Below are positions 8,760 through 17,295 of a stretch of 64,000 bases of DNA, piece after piece. The stretch's first letter is position 1. Every line of letters starts with the position of its first letter. The notes under the pieces are model-generated. The model searched no databases, was not told the DNA's origin, and saw nothing but the letters and a program-made list of their open reading frames with translations. Origin of the DNA: Didemnitutus sp047777955 (GTDB lineage Bacteria > Verrucomicrobiota > Verrucomicrobiia > Opitutales > Opitutaceae); NCBI RefSeq assembly GCF_047777955.1, contig NZ_CP180537.1, forward strand, positions 1 through 64,000. The letters are read 5' to 3'. A program made the position numbers and the translations under genes.

Positions 8760-9578
8760 ATGAACCTCCGCCGCGCCCTGCCCCTGCTCGCCGTGCTGCC
8801 CGCCCTCGCGCTCGCGCAACCGCGCGATCTCCACCGCGGCCCGCGCGTGGTGCTGTTCGAGCACCCGAACTTCCAGGGCGGCGCCATCGTGCTCTACCCC
8901 GGCCAGAGCGTGGAAAACCTCGCGCGCTGGGATTTCGACGACGGCCGCCGCGCCAACGACCGCATCACCTCCATCCTCGTCGAGGGCGGCGCCGAGGTCA
9001 CGGTCTTCGTCGACGCCCATTTCCGCGGCGAGGCCCTGCGCCTGACGCAGGACGCGCGCGACCTCTCGCGCGGCGACCCCGGGCTCGTGCGCTTCAACGA
9101 CCAGATTTCCTCCCTGCGCGTCGACTTCCGCCGCGGGCCGGGCCGGCCCCCGGGCGACCGGCCCGGCGACGGCGACCGCCCGCCCGGCGTCGACCCGGAA
9201 AAGATCGTGCGCCGCTCGTTCCAGGACGTGCTCGAGCGCGCGCCGACCGACGCCGACATGCGCCGATACCGCAGCCTGATCATCGAGCGCGGCTACGACG
9301 AGAAGCGCATCCGCGAGGAGCTGCGCCGCAGCGACGAATACCGCGGGCCCTACATGACCGCGCGCCTCAACCGCGTCTACCGCGAGGTCCTCGGCCGCGA
9401 CGTCGACCCGCGCGGCTTCGAGCACTACCGCAACAAGATCATCGAGCACGGCTGGAACGACGACGACATCCGCCGCGACCTGCGCGCCAGCGCCGAATAC
9501 CGCAACCGGCCGCGGGCGCAGCCGGAGCCGCCGCGCCCGGCGGCGGAAGCCGCGCCCGGGCCGGAGAAGCAGGACTGA
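8760..9578 (+). CDS. Exported beta/gamma-crystallin-like protein with C-terminal DUF4214-like repeats
   Basis: 272 residues. A signal peptide ('LPLLAVLPALALAQ') is followed by one crystallin-type domain, about residues 28-122. It has two Greek-key halves and two calcium-site signatures of the form [ND][ND]xx[ST]S: 'NDRITS' and 'NDQISS'. A Pro/Gly/Asp-rich linker leads to two tandem helical units ('RRSFQDVLERAPTDADMRRY' and 'VYREVLGRDVDPRGFEHYRN') that resemble DUF4214/phycobilisome-linker-like repeats. Calcium binding is inferred from the signatures. The gene stands alone between serA and the convergent paralog array. Likely periplasmic or extracellular. Confidence 0.7.
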   Translation: MNLRRALPLLAVLPALALAQPRDLHRGPRVVLFEHPNFQGGAIVLYPGQSVENLARWDFDDGRRANDRITSILVEGGAEVTVFVDAHFRGEALRLTQDARDLSRGDPGLVRFNDQISSLRVDFRRGPGRPPGDRPGDGDRPPGVDPEKIVRRSFQDVLERAPTDADMRRYRSLIIERGYDEKRIREELRRSDEYRGPYMTARLNRVYREVLGRDVDPRGFEHYRNKIIEHGWNDDDIRRDLRASAEYRNRPRAQPEPPRPAAEAAPGPEKQD

Positions 9579-9585
9579 ACCGCGT

Positions 9586-10818
9586 TCAGCCGCCGCCCGG
9601 GATCGGCAGACGCACGGCCGGCAGGACGGCGCCCGGGCCGCGCAGCATCGGCAGGATCCGCGCGTTCTCCGCCTCCTGGGCGTATTGCTCCCCGAGGATC
9701 TGCACCGCCTGCGCCCGGAGCCGGCTCGTCACCGCCGTCAGGCGCGCCTGTCGCTCCTCGTTGGTGAGACCGGGCGCACTGAGCTCCCGCTGCATCTCGA
9801 CCGGCATCGCGCGCACGAGGCGCGCGAGCCCCTGGATTTGGTCGGTCGTGATCGTCGGCCGCTCGGAAAAGAAGGTGGCCGCGTTGGCGTTGCCGAGCTG
9901 GGAAGTGACGAGAAACTGCCGGTAGCGCTCCTCGCCCAGGGCGCCGCGCGCCGCCGTCTGGTAGGCGTCCCAGGCCCCGAGGCCGGCCTCGCGTTGCTCC
10001 ACCGTCGCGTTGCCGCCCGCAGTCGCCGCGCTGTAGGCCTTTTGCGCGGCGTAGAGAGCGCGGAACTCCGCCTCGTTGACCTCGACCCCGCGCAGCTGGG
10101 AGCGCAGCTGGCTCGAGACGTTCGAGGTGTGCAGCTCATACTCGAGTTTCTCCTCCGGGGTGAGCAGCGCCGCGATGTCGCGCTCCTGCTCCTCCTGCAT
10201 GAGCTTTTGTTGCGCGGCGAGGTCGCGGCCGCCGGAGCCGCCGCGCTGCGACTCGAACATCTCCTGCCGCAGTTCGCGGTAGTCCTGCTGGATCTTCTCC
10301 AGGGCGGCGATCTTCGCCTCCGAAAGGTTGCCGTATTGGCGGCGCCGAATCGCCTCCTCCATGGTGGAAAGCGGCAGGTCCAGGGCGGCGAGCAGGGCCT
10401 GGCGCTCCTTCTGGAGTTCGCGCATCGCCTTCAGCTGCTCGGGCGTGGGGCGCGGGTCCTTCCAGTAGGGCACCGCGGCCCAGTCGAAGATCGCCCGCTG
10501 CCGCCGCGTCAGCTCCTCGTTGACGAGCGACTGCATCACCAGCTTCACCACCGCGTCGGAAAGGCCGCTCGCGCGCAGCTGGGCCGCGATCTCGCGCAGG
10601 CTCGCCGGGGTCTGGGGACCGGCGAGCTTCCGCGTAAGCTCGGCCGCGACCGCGGCCGGCGCCGGTCCGGAACGGGACGCCGCCGGTGCGGCCACGGCGA
10701 CCGGCGTCGCCCCGGCCCCGCCGGCGCCGCCCGCCGCGTGGCGGACGACGAAGTAGCCGAGCAGGGCGTTGCCGGCCAGCGAGAGGCCGAGGAGGGAAAG
10801 GAGCGCGGTGCGAGGCAT
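9586..10818 (-). CDS. Anchored helical protein, paralog 1 of 3
   Basis: Unrecognised; 410 residues. One N-terminal hydrophobic segment ('ALLSLLGLSLAGNALLGYFVV') is followed by an Ala/Pro-rich linker and a long helical, charged domain. Features shared with the next two genes are 'RRRQYGNLSEAKIAALEKI', 'LLTPEEKLEYELHTSN' and then 'EVNEAEFRALYAAQKAYSA'. The recurrent LTPEE...Y.L pattern recalls the LTxxQ motif of periplasmic Spy/CpxP chaperones, but the proteins are far longer and this is only a resemblance. It is the last gene of the array, 5 bases after paralog 2. Confidence 0.65.
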   Translation of the reverse strand: MPRTALLSLLGLSLAGNALLGYFVVRHAAGGAGGAGATPVAVAAPAASRSGPAPAAVAAELTRKLAGPQTPASLREIAAQLRASGLSDAVVKLVMQSLVNEELTRRQRAIFDWAAVPYWKDPRPTPEQLKAMRELQKERQALLAALDLPLSTMEEAIRRRQYGNLSEAKIAALEKIQQDYRELRQEMFESQRGGSGGRDLAAQQKLMQEEQERDIAALLTPEEKLEYELHTSNVSSQLRSQLRGVEVNEAEFRALYAAQKAYSAATAGGNATVEQREAGLGAWDAYQTAARGALGEERYRQFLVTSQLGNANAATFFSERPTITTDQIQGLARLVRAMPVEMQRELSAPGLTNEERQARLTAVTSRLRAQAVQILGEQYAQEAENARILPMLRGPGAVLPAVRLPIPGGG

Positions 10819-10823
10819 GGGAA

Positions 10824-12047
10824 TCAGCCCTTGGGCGGGGAGGTGGGAGTGGAGGTGAGACGCGGGCGGAAGGTCGCGAAGAGCGTGCCGTTGCCCTGCT
10901 GGCGGTAGGCGGCGGCGGCTTCCGCGCCGATCAGGGCCTCGAGGCGGGTGTTCAGGCTCTCCAGCTTCGCGCGCAGTTGTCCCGGCTCGGCCGGCGGCGC
11001 GTTGGGCGAGGCGATCACCGCCGCCATCACCTCGCCCTGGAGCTTGTAGAGCTCGTAGGTCTGCGCGGGAGTGATGGACGGGTATTTTTCAGCGAATCGC
11101 GCCACCATGCCGTAGGAATAATCCGCGGACTTGAGGTAGGTGTTCGCCCGTTCCTCCCCGAGGGCGGTGCGGACCTGGTCCATGTAGGCGAGCGTCTCGG
11201 GGGCGACGGCCCCCAGGGAGCCGCCGGCAAAGGACGCGTAGGGATCCTTCGCCTTCTCGATCTCGAAGAGCGCGGTGTAGTCCTGCTCGCTCAGCGTCAG
11301 GTTCGTGAGCGAGCGCATGAGGCGTTCGGCCGCGGGCGACCGGCGGCGCTCGTAGTCGGCGAATTCCTCGGGCGTGAGCGCGGCGGCCACGTCGGCGAGG
11401 CGCTCCTTCTCCAGGTCGGCGCCGGCTTTCCGGCGTGCCTCGGATTCCTCCCGCGTGATCGTGCCGCTGGAGCCCATGATCAGATCCAGGCGCAGGTCCT
11501 CGTAGTCGCGGTCGATCCGCATCAGCGTGGCGACCTTCGCGTCGGGCAGGTCGCCGTAATCGAGCCGGCGTTGCACGGGATCGAGCGTCGCCACCGCCGC
11601 GCCGCCGGGCCCGACGATTTCCTCCTGCCGGCGCAGCAGCTCGCGCGCGGCGGCGAGCTGGAGCTTCCGCGTCTCCTTGCCCGGAGACAGCAGCTGCCAC
11701 GGCGGCAGCTGGGCGAGGCCGGCGAAAAGGCGTTCGCGCAGCACCTCGCCGACGAGCCGGCCGACGATCGCGGGCGGCACGCCCGCGGCGCCCAGGTCGG
11801 CGGCGAGGGCGCGCAGGTCGGCATCGGACGTGCCGCGGGTTTTCCAGAAGAACGGCTGCCGGCCCGGCGCGGACGCCGACGGTGCGGCGGCGGAGCCGGA
11901 GGCGAGGCGGGCGACGGAGCCCGACGCCCCGCTCCCGGCCGCGGGGGCCACGGCGGCCGGCGCATCGGCCGGACGCGCGGAGTGGAACGCGAGCCACACG
12001 TTCAACGCGAGGGAGAGGGCGAGCAAGGCGGGGAGCAGGCGGTTCAT
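10824..12047 (-). CDS. Anchored helical protein, paralog 2 of 3
   Basis: 407 residues, same plan as its neighbours: N-terminal anchor ('LPALLALSLALNVWLAF'), low-complexity Ala/Ser/Gly linker, then a helical domain. The shared blocks are 'DPVQRRLDYGDLPDAKVATL', 'ALTPEEFADYERRRSPAAE' and 'TLSEQDYTALFEIEKAKD'. The start is supported by a good ribosome site, GGAGGA, ending eight bases before ATG 12047. Periplasmic exposure is inferred from the anchor. No catalytic motif is visible. The 15-base gap to paralog 3 and 5-base gap to paralog 1 imply one transcript. Confidence 0.65.
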   Translation of the reverse strand: MNRLLPALLALSLALNVWLAFHSARPADAPAAVAPAAGSGASGSVARLASGSAAAPSASAPGRQPFFWKTRGTSDADLRALAADLGAAGVPPAIVGRLVGEVLRERLFAGLAQLPPWQLLSPGKETRKLQLAAARELLRRQEEIVGPGGAAVATLDPVQRRLDYGDLPDAKVATLMRIDRDYEDLRLDLIMGSSGTITREESEARRKAGADLEKERLADVAAALTPEEFADYERRRSPAAERLMRSLTNLTLSEQDYTALFEIEKAKDPYASFAGGSLGAVAPETLAYMDQVRTALGEERANTYLKSADYSYGMVARFAEKYPSITPAQTYELYKLQGEVMAAVIASPNAPPAEPGQLRAKLESLNTRLEALIGAEAAAAYRQQGNGTLFATFRPRLTSTPTSPPKG

Positions 12048-12062
12048 CGCGGGTTCCTCCGT

Positions 12063-13325
12063 TCAGCCGCGGGGCGATGTCGATCCGGACGCCGGCGGGG
12101 CGCGGCGGATCACCGGCGGGGAAAAGGTCCGCCCGGACTGCGTCTTGCGGTAGGCGTCGGCCGCCGGCGCGCCGAGCAGGGTGTCGAGCCGGGCATTCCA
12201 GCCGGCGTAGGCGGTCTGGATCGCCTCCATCGACGGGCTGCTGCGGAACAGGGCGACCCGGGCCTGATCCATTTCGTTCTTCAGCCGCATGACTTGATAC
12301 GAGGCGGCGGGCGTGACCTGCGGGAACTGCGCGCTCAGGTTCATCACGGTGCGGTAGTCGGCGTCGGTGGCGGCGAGGAACTGGTAGAAGCGGTCGTCCT
12401 GCAGCGCGCCCTTCACCGCTTCCGCGTAGGCGGCCTGGGCCTCGCGGCGCTTCAGCGCCTGCTCGCCCGAGATCACGCCGGTGACCGGCGGCGTCGCCGC
12501 GTCGAGCGCCTGGCGCGCGGCGTAGACGGCGGCGAATTCCTCCGGGGTCAGCGCGATGTCGCGCATCGCATTGGCGACCAGGCGCGCGGTATCGGAATTG
12601 CGGAGTTCATAGGCGGCGAGTTCGGCGGGGGTGAGGATCTTCGCCACGTCGGCGCGCAACTCGTCCTTCAGCAAGTTGGTCTGCTTCTGCTGCGCCGCCC
12701 ATTCCTCGAGGGTGAAGGCCCCGCTGCCGGTCGTGCGGTAGACGTCGCTGCGCATCTCCTGGTAGTCGCGCTCGATCTGCGCGAGGGCGTCGATCTTCGC
12801 GTCGGGCAGGTCGCCGTAGCGGCGCGCGCGCTGCACCGGGTCGATCCGCGCCGAGAGTCGCGCGTCCGGGCCCAGCAGGTCGCGGAGCTTCGTGTCGATC
12901 TGCGCCCGCAGCTCCATCATCTCCTTCGATTGCTCGACGGCGCGGCGCTGCCAGTAGGGCGTCCGGGCCAGCGGGCTCGCCGCGATGGCCTGCTGGGAGT
13001 AAAGCTCGCTGAGCACGGTGTAGATCAGCCGGGACGGCATGCCGGCGGCGCGCAGCTCCGCCGCCAGCGCGCGAAAATCGTCATCGGTGGTCGGCGTGTG
13101 CCAGGTTAGGCCGCGCAAGCCCGCGGCGTCAGTCGCAGTTTTGTCTTCGGGCACGCCCGCGGCGGACAGCGACGCGGACCGCGCGACCGGAGCGCCAGGA
13201 ACGGATTTTGTGGCGGACGGGGCGGCGGCCGTCGCGGCCGCGAGGCGCGGCTTCGCGGCGACGAGATACCAGGCGTTGCCGGCCAACGATACGGCCAACG
13301 CAATGAACAGCAGAGGACGATTCAT
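12063..13325 (-). CDS. Anchored helical protein, paralog 3 of 3
   Basis: 420 residues, first intact gene of the array. Anchor 'LLFIALAVSLAGNAWYLV', then linker, then 'DDDFRALAAELRAAGMPSRL', 'DPVQRARRYGDLPDAKIDAL', 'ILTPAELAAYELRNSD' and 'ALTPEEFAAVYAARQALDAA'. The first half (a DDDFRALAAELRAAG-type segment) and the LTPEE block are the best conserved parts across the three copies. Function unknown. Position next to an ECF sigma gene in divergent orientation makes an envelope-stress role plausible but unproven. Confidence 0.65.
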   Translation of the reverse strand: MNRPLLFIALAVSLAGNAWYLVAAKPRLAAATAAAPSATKSVPGAPVARSASLSAAGVPEDKTATDAAGLRGLTWHTPTTDDDFRALAAELRAAGMPSRLIYTVLSELYSQQAIAASPLARTPYWQRRAVEQSKEMMELRAQIDTKLRDLLGPDARLSARIDPVQRARRYGDLPDAKIDALAQIERDYQEMRSDVYRTTGSGAFTLEEWAAQQKQTNLLKDELRADVAKILTPAELAAYELRNSDTARLVANAMRDIALTPEEFAAVYAARQALDAATPPVTGVISGEQALKRREAQAAYAEAVKGALQDDRFYQFLAATDADYRTVMNLSAQFPQVTPAASYQVMRLKNEMDQARVALFRSSPSMEAIQTAYAGWNARLDTLLGAPAADAYRKTQSGRTFSPPVIRRAPPASGSTSPRG

Positions 13326-13389
13326 GGGGATGGCGCTGCTCCGGTTGGCCCGCCGCGGAGAACGACGCGGCGTAAGCTAGGCGACTGGC

Positions 13390-13802
13390 CGCACCGGAGT
13401 CGAGTGCAGTTCGATACGCGGACGCGGGAGTTGGTCCCGGATCTGCCGCGGGCGACGCAAAAATCCCTGACGCGCCGTTTCGCGGACCGGTCGGCGCCGC
13501 GCGCGACCGGCGGCGGGAGTAATCCGCGAACTCCTCGGGCGTCAGCACCGCCGCGAGGTCCCGCTCCTTTTCCTCCTCGATCACGCGGAGCGATTGCGGC
13601 CCTCGAACGTGTCCATCGCATCCTCATTGCCCGCACCGCGACGCTGCTGCCAATAGACCTCGCCGTAGTCGCGCTCGACCTTCTCGCTCAGGGCGATTTT
13701 TTCATCCGACAGCGTGCCAAAGCGCGCGGAGCGGGCCCACCGCACGAAGTTGACGAGAAGCGAGAACGCGAGTGCGGCCGTCAGAATGGAAGTCGATTTC
13801 AT
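13390..13802 (-). pseudogene. Decayed fourth copy of the paralog family
   Basis: The N-terminal anchor survives ('MKSTSILTAALAFSLLVNFV', start 13802). It is joined directly to the middle of the family domain ('FGTLSDEKIALSEKVERDYG'), so roughly 130 residues present in the intact copies are missing. A stop follows at 13581, but the other frame continues with 'EEEKERDLAAVLTPEEFADY' and then dissolves; the C-terminal half is absent. I read this as a real remnant, because the internal deletion cannot be explained by a single missed base. Confidence 0.7.
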
Positions 13803-13945
13803 CGGGGGTGCGAACGCGGCGGCCAGATCGCGTCCTGAGGCCCGCACCGCGGCGCCGGCGCTTCGCGGTAGTCCAGCCGGCGGCGGCGTATTTTTATCCG
13901 CTGACTGTAAGGATGGCCGCGTCTTGGCTACTAATCAGGCAAACG

Positions 13946-14440
13946 ATGACTTCGTCCGCCCAGGAAACCCTCTTTCGCGAATGGCTGGCCGCCCACGCCG
14001 GCATCCCGCGCAAGATCAGCCGCGCCTACGCACCGGGCGACCACGACGATCTCCACCAAGCCATGCTCGTGCAACTCTGGCGCTCGCTGCCGCGCTTCAA
14101 CGGCCACTGCGCCGCCACGACGTGGATCTACCGCGTCTGCCTCAACACCGCCCTCACGTGGCGACGCGACGAGGCGCGGCGCACGCGCTGGCTCGCGCCC
14201 GAGCCCGCCCCCGACGTGCCGGCCACTTCTCCGGGTGACGAAAATTCCGAGCGCATCGCGCGCCTCTACGCCGCCATCCACCAGCTTCCGCCCGCCGACC
14301 GCACGCTCGTGCTGCTGCTGCTCGACCAGCTTCCGTATGCCGAAATCGCCGAGATTACCGGCCTCACGCCCAACGCCGTCGGCGCCCGCCTCACGCGCGC
14401 CCGCGCGCGGCTAGCTCAACTCATCGCACAAATCCCATGA
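13946..14440 (+). CDS. ECF-type RNA polymerase sigma factor
   Basis: 164 residues. Region 2 is seen in 'DLHQAMLVQLWRSLPRFNG' and 'ATTWIYRVCLNTALTWRRDE'. Region 4 is seen in 'LPPADRTLVLLLLDQLPYAE' and the helix-turn-helix 'IAEITGLTPNAVGARLTRAR'. It directs RNA polymerase to a small regulon. ATG 13946 ('MTSSAQETLFREWLAAH') is preferred over far-upstream starts that would translate the divergent promoter region 13803-13945. Its stop overlaps the start of the next gene (ATGA at 14437-14440), so the following membrane protein is its likely partner or anti-sigma factor. Confidence 0.85.
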   Translation: MTSSAQETLFREWLAAHAGIPRKISRAYAPGDHDDLHQAMLVQLWRSLPRFNGHCAATTWIYRVCLNTALTWRRDEARRTRWLAPEPAPDVPATSPGDENSERIARLYAAIHQLPPADRTLVLLLLDQLPYAEIAEITGLTPNAVGARLTRARARLAQLIAQIP

Positions 14441-15041
14441 CCCTCCCCGAAGCCGAATTCCTGTGGCGTGATCAACCCGCGCCGTCTTCCCCGACTCCGT
14501 CGCGCTCGCCGAGCGCATCCGCCGCGAAGCGCGCGCGTTCGACCGCCGCATCCTGTGGCGCGACGTGAGCGAGATCGCCGCTTCGCTGCTGGTGGCCGTG
14601 GTGTTCGCCGCCGAAGGCTTGCGCCAAGACGCGCCGCTCGCGTGGTCGATCGCCGCCGGCCTCCTCGCCCTCGTGCCGGCGGCGTTCCTGATCGCCGGCC
14701 GCCTCCGCCGCCTCCGCCGCGCGCCAGCTGCCTCTGCATCGCTGCGCGAGCACATCGCGGACGCAGTCGCGGCCCTCGACACGCAAATCCGGCTGCTGCG
14801 CGCCGTCATCTGGTGGTATCTGACGCCGCTCGGCCTGGCCGGTCTGCTGTTCCTCGGCAGCGTCTTTTTTCGGTCGGAGGCGATCATCCCCTGGCCGGCC
14901 ACCGTGGTCGGGCTGGTCGGTGGCATGATCGTGCTGGGCGTGGTCTGGGTCTGGGTTTATCGACTGAACCAGCGCGCCGTCGCCACCGACCTCGAACCGC
15001 GCCGCCGCGCGCTCGCCGAAACGCTCATGCAGCTCGACTGA
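14437..15041 (+). CDS. Membrane protein coupled to the sigma factor (frame interrupted near its start)
   Basis: From ATG 14437 the frame reads 'MTLPEAEFLWRD' and then runs to an early stop. The true continuation is in another frame: 'FPDSVALAERIRREARAFDR', 'ILWRDVSEIAASLLVAVVFA' and onward to 15041. One extra base between about 14470 and 14490 (for example at the CCC run 14476-14478) joins the two parts into about 201 residues. The protein has an N-terminal soluble segment, a first TM pair, a helical linker and a second TM pair ('GLAGLLFLGSVFF', 'VVGLVGGMIVLGVVWVWVY'). It likely controls the sigma factor, inferred from overlap and topology; no zinc anti-sigma motif is visible. Confidence 0.6.
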
Positions 15042-15057
15042 GCGAAGCCGCACCGGC

Positions 15058-16047
15058 TCAACGCAGGCGCAACGTCCGCGTCTCGCCGAAGTCGAGGGTG
15101 GTGAAATCCGCCTCGGGCACGTGGTGCACGACGCGCGCCGTGGCGAGATCGACGAGCGGCTGGTCGATGCCCTCGTTGGTGAGCTGGAAGGTGCCGAAGT
15201 GCATGCCGAGGCTGCGGCGTGCGCCGAGGGCGAGGTGCGCGCGGACGGACTCGTCGGGGTTCACGTGCACGGGCGTCATGAACCAGCGCGGCTCGTAGGC
15301 GCCGATCGGCAGCAGCGCGAGGTCGGGCGCGCCGAGTCTTGCACGGATCGCCGCGAAATGCGGGCCCCAGCCGGAGTCGCCGCCGAAGAACACGTCGCCG
15401 TGCGCGGTGTGCAGCATCAGGCCGTTCCAGAGCGTGCGGCAACGGTCCCAGGGCGTGCGCGCGGCGAAGTGCTGCGCCGGCGTGCCGGTGACGCGCAGGC
15501 CAGGCACGATCTCGGCCGTCTGCCACCAGTCGAGTTCCACGACCGACTCGATCTCGCGCGCCGCGAGCCAGGCCTGGTTGCCGAGCGAGGTGACGAACCG
15601 CGGGCGGCGCTCGCGGGCGAGCCAGTGCAGCGTGGCGAGATCGAGGTGGTCGTAGTGGTTGTGCGAGACGAGCACGACGTCGATCGCGGGCAGGTCGTGG
15701 AGCCGGAGCGCAGGCGGACGCGCGCGTTTCGGACCGAAGACGCCGAACGGCCCGGCGCAGCGCGCGAAGATCGGATCGGTCAGCACCGTCAGCCCGGCGA
15801 ACTGGAGCAGGAAGGTCGAATGGCCGATGAACGTCACCGCCACCTCGCCGGGCGCGACGCCCGCCGGCAGGCGCACGGGCCGCGGCGGCGGCACGGCGCG
15901 CGGCCAGCGCTGCAGGTCGCCGCGGAGCTGCTGGAGCCACCAGCGCGGCAGCGAGGAGAAGGACCGCGCCGGCGGCTGCGGCGGCGGATTGAAGAACCGC
16001 TCGCCATCGCAGTGGTCGCTGACCGGGAAGCGCGGGGCGCGCGGCAT
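15058..16047 (-). CDS. MBL-fold metallohydrolase (NAPE-PLD/UlaG-like)
   Basis: 329 residues, no signal peptide. The metallo-beta-lactamase fold is marked by 'VTFIGHSTFLLQFAGLTVLT', the binuclear metal motif 'SHNHYDHLD', 'FFGGDSGWG' (bridging Asp) and a downstream His in 'GMHFGTFQL'. The pattern GHSTxLL plus DxIFxxxxGP is typical of the subgroup related to N-acyl-phosphatidylethanolamine phospholipase D and UlaG-like proteins. Substrate unknown. It ends 17 bases from the stop of the convergent sigma partner and starts 4 bases after the gmk stop. Confidence 0.8.
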   Translation of the reverse strand: MPRAPRFPVSDHCDGERFFNPPPQPPARSFSSLPRWWLQQLRGDLQRWPRAVPPPRPVRLPAGVAPGEVAVTFIGHSTFLLQFAGLTVLTDPIFARCAGPFGVFGPKRARPPALRLHDLPAIDVVLVSHNHYDHLDLATLHWLARERRPRFVTSLGNQAWLAAREIESVVELDWWQTAEIVPGLRVTGTPAQHFAARTPWDRCRTLWNGLMLHTAHGDVFFGGDSGWGPHFAAIRARLGAPDLALLPIGAYEPRWFMTPVHVNPDESVRAHLALGARRSLGMHFGTFQLTNEGIDQPLVDLATARVVHHVPEADFTTLDFGETRTLRLR

Positions 16048-16051
16048 GGCG

Positions 16052-16653
16052 TCAGCAGGCGGGGAGCTTGCGCTGCGCCTGCGTCCAGAAGTCCAGCAGC
16101 GCGAGGAAGTCCTGCTCCTTCGTCCGGCTGTGGATGATGTAGTCGTAGCTGAAGCGCTCGCTCAGCTCGAGCTCCGCGCTCTGGAGGCGGCGGGCGAGCT
16201 CGTCCTCGCTCATCGGGCCGCGGCCGAGCAGGCGCTCGCGCAGGACCTCGATCGAGTCGGGGGCGACGAACATCGTCACGACGCGACCGCGCAGCTCGGG
16301 CATGTCCTGGGCGGCGGCGCGGATGCTGCGCACGCCCTGAACGTCGATGTTCATGACGAGATTGGTGTGCGGTAGGCGGTCGACGACGGACGACTTGGGC
16401 GTGCCGTAGCGGGCCTTGCGGTGCACCCAGGCCCATTCGAGGAAGCCGCCGGCGGCGAGGCGGGCGTCGAACTCGGCCTCGGAGTAGAAATGGTAGTCGC
16501 GGCCGTTGACCTCGTTGGGCCGCGGCGGTCGCGTGGTGGCGGTGACGACGCGCTCGAAGCCGGGCACCTCCGCGACGAGGCGCTCGCACAGCGTGCTTTG
16601 CCGGCGCCGGCGGGACCGGCGAGGATCACGAGGGCGTGCGGCAGCGCGGCCAT
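16052..16653 (-). CDS. gmk: Guanylate kinase, split by a one-base deletion in the P-loop
   Basis: The enzyme phosphorylates GMP to GDP and is essential in most bacteria. Reading from ATG 16653 gives 'HALVILAGPAGAGK' and then the wrong frame. The second frame continues with 'PGFERVVTATTRPPRPNEVN', 'DYHFYSEAEFDARLAAGGF', 'YGTPKSSV' and 'VMNIDVQGVRSIR', the full GMP-binding and lid regions. One extra A in the AAA run (TTT on the plus strand, 16597-16599) gives GAGKST and a complete protein of 200 residues. Because the gene should be essential, a sequencing error is the likeliest cause. Confidence 0.88.
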
Positions 16654-16654
16654 C

Positions 16655-17200
16655 TCAGTAGGTGAACGCGGCCGCGGCGGTCGCGAGGCCGTAGGCGATC
16701 AGGAACGCCCCGAGGGCGCGCGGCCGGGCCGGGCGCTTGAAGAGCCACTCGAAGAAGTCGCGCAGCCGGAACGGCGCCGCGGCGAGGTAGAGGGCGAGCG
16801 CGAGCCCGACGTAGACCGCCGTGACCATGAGCAGGCGCGGCGGATGCGTCCATTCCATGTAGGCGGCGTGGAGCAGCGGCTCGGCGACGAGCAGCGCGAG
16901 GATGCACAGGCCGCGCACGGCGAGGAAGTCCGGCGCATAGACGAAGGCCAGCACCGCCAGCGCACCGAAGGCGAGCATCACCGGCCACGGGTTCTGGAAG
17001 AAGATCAGGTCGGCCTCGCCGAGCTGGGAGAGGCGGAAGAGGAACCAGAGCGCGCCGCCGCCGAAGAAGAGCCAGGCGCCGCGCTGCGAGCGCGGCAGGG
17101 CCTTGGCGGTCGAGACGACGCGCGGATCGTTCCACGCCAGCAGGGCGCCGAGGGCGGCGAGGAAGAGACCAGGCAGGAGCGTGGCGAGGAAAAGGGACAT
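16655..17200 (-). CDS. Hypothetical multi-pass membrane protein
   Basis: 181 residues with about six hydrophobic segments ('LATLLPGLFLAALGALLAW', 'LAFGALAVLAFVYAPDFL', 'LLMVTAVYVGLALALYLA'). No family recognised and no catalytic residues stand out. ATG 17200 follows the repeat-bearing spacer after miaB. The stop lies one base before the gmk ATG, so it probably shares a transcript with gmk. The 'RVFRVFRG'-like residues seen upstream in the same frame are translated repeat, not protein. Confidence 0.6.
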   Translation of the reverse strand: MSLFLATLLPGLFLAALGALLAWNDPRVVSTAKALPRSQRGAWLFFGGGALWFLFRLSQLGEADLIFFQNPWPVMLAFGALAVLAFVYAPDFLAVRGLCILALLVAEPLLHAAYMEWTHPPRLLMVTAVYVGLALALYLAAAPFRLRDFFEWLFKRPARPRALGAFLIAYGLATAAAAFTY

Positions 17201-17210
17201 CAGGGGAAAG

Positions 17211-17275
17211 CCACGAAACACACGAAAGACACGAAAAGGGAAAGATTCATTTTCCGGGCGGTTTCGTGTCCGGGG
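17211..17275. repeat. 'cacgaaacacacgaaagacacgaaaa' interspersed repeat with partial inverted arm
   Basis: The unit 17211-17237 (ccacgaaacacacgaaagacacgaaaa) is answered by gtttcgtgtc at 17261-17270, giving an imperfect inverted repeat in the gap between miaB and the next gene. The low GC contrasts with the flanks. A related palindrome, with 'ggaacacacggaatacac' arms, is at 46135-46196. Such units are frequent in Verrucomicrobia genomes as far as I recall, often mis-called as protein ('VFRVFRG'). Confidence 0.55.
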
Positions 17276-17295
17276 AGGGCGGGGCGCGGCGGCGG

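Noticed and set aside
6423..9449. 1008-codon minus-strand frame that covers ppnP, serA and the crystallin-like gene
   Set aside because: Only the last 107 codons look like protein (ppnP). The rest is the antisense of serA and its neighbours and has no domain features.
17201..17295. Extra coding sequence translating as 'FRVFRVFRG' before the membrane protein
   Set aside because: It is the translation of the cacgaaacacacgaaa repeat, not a conserved protein part.
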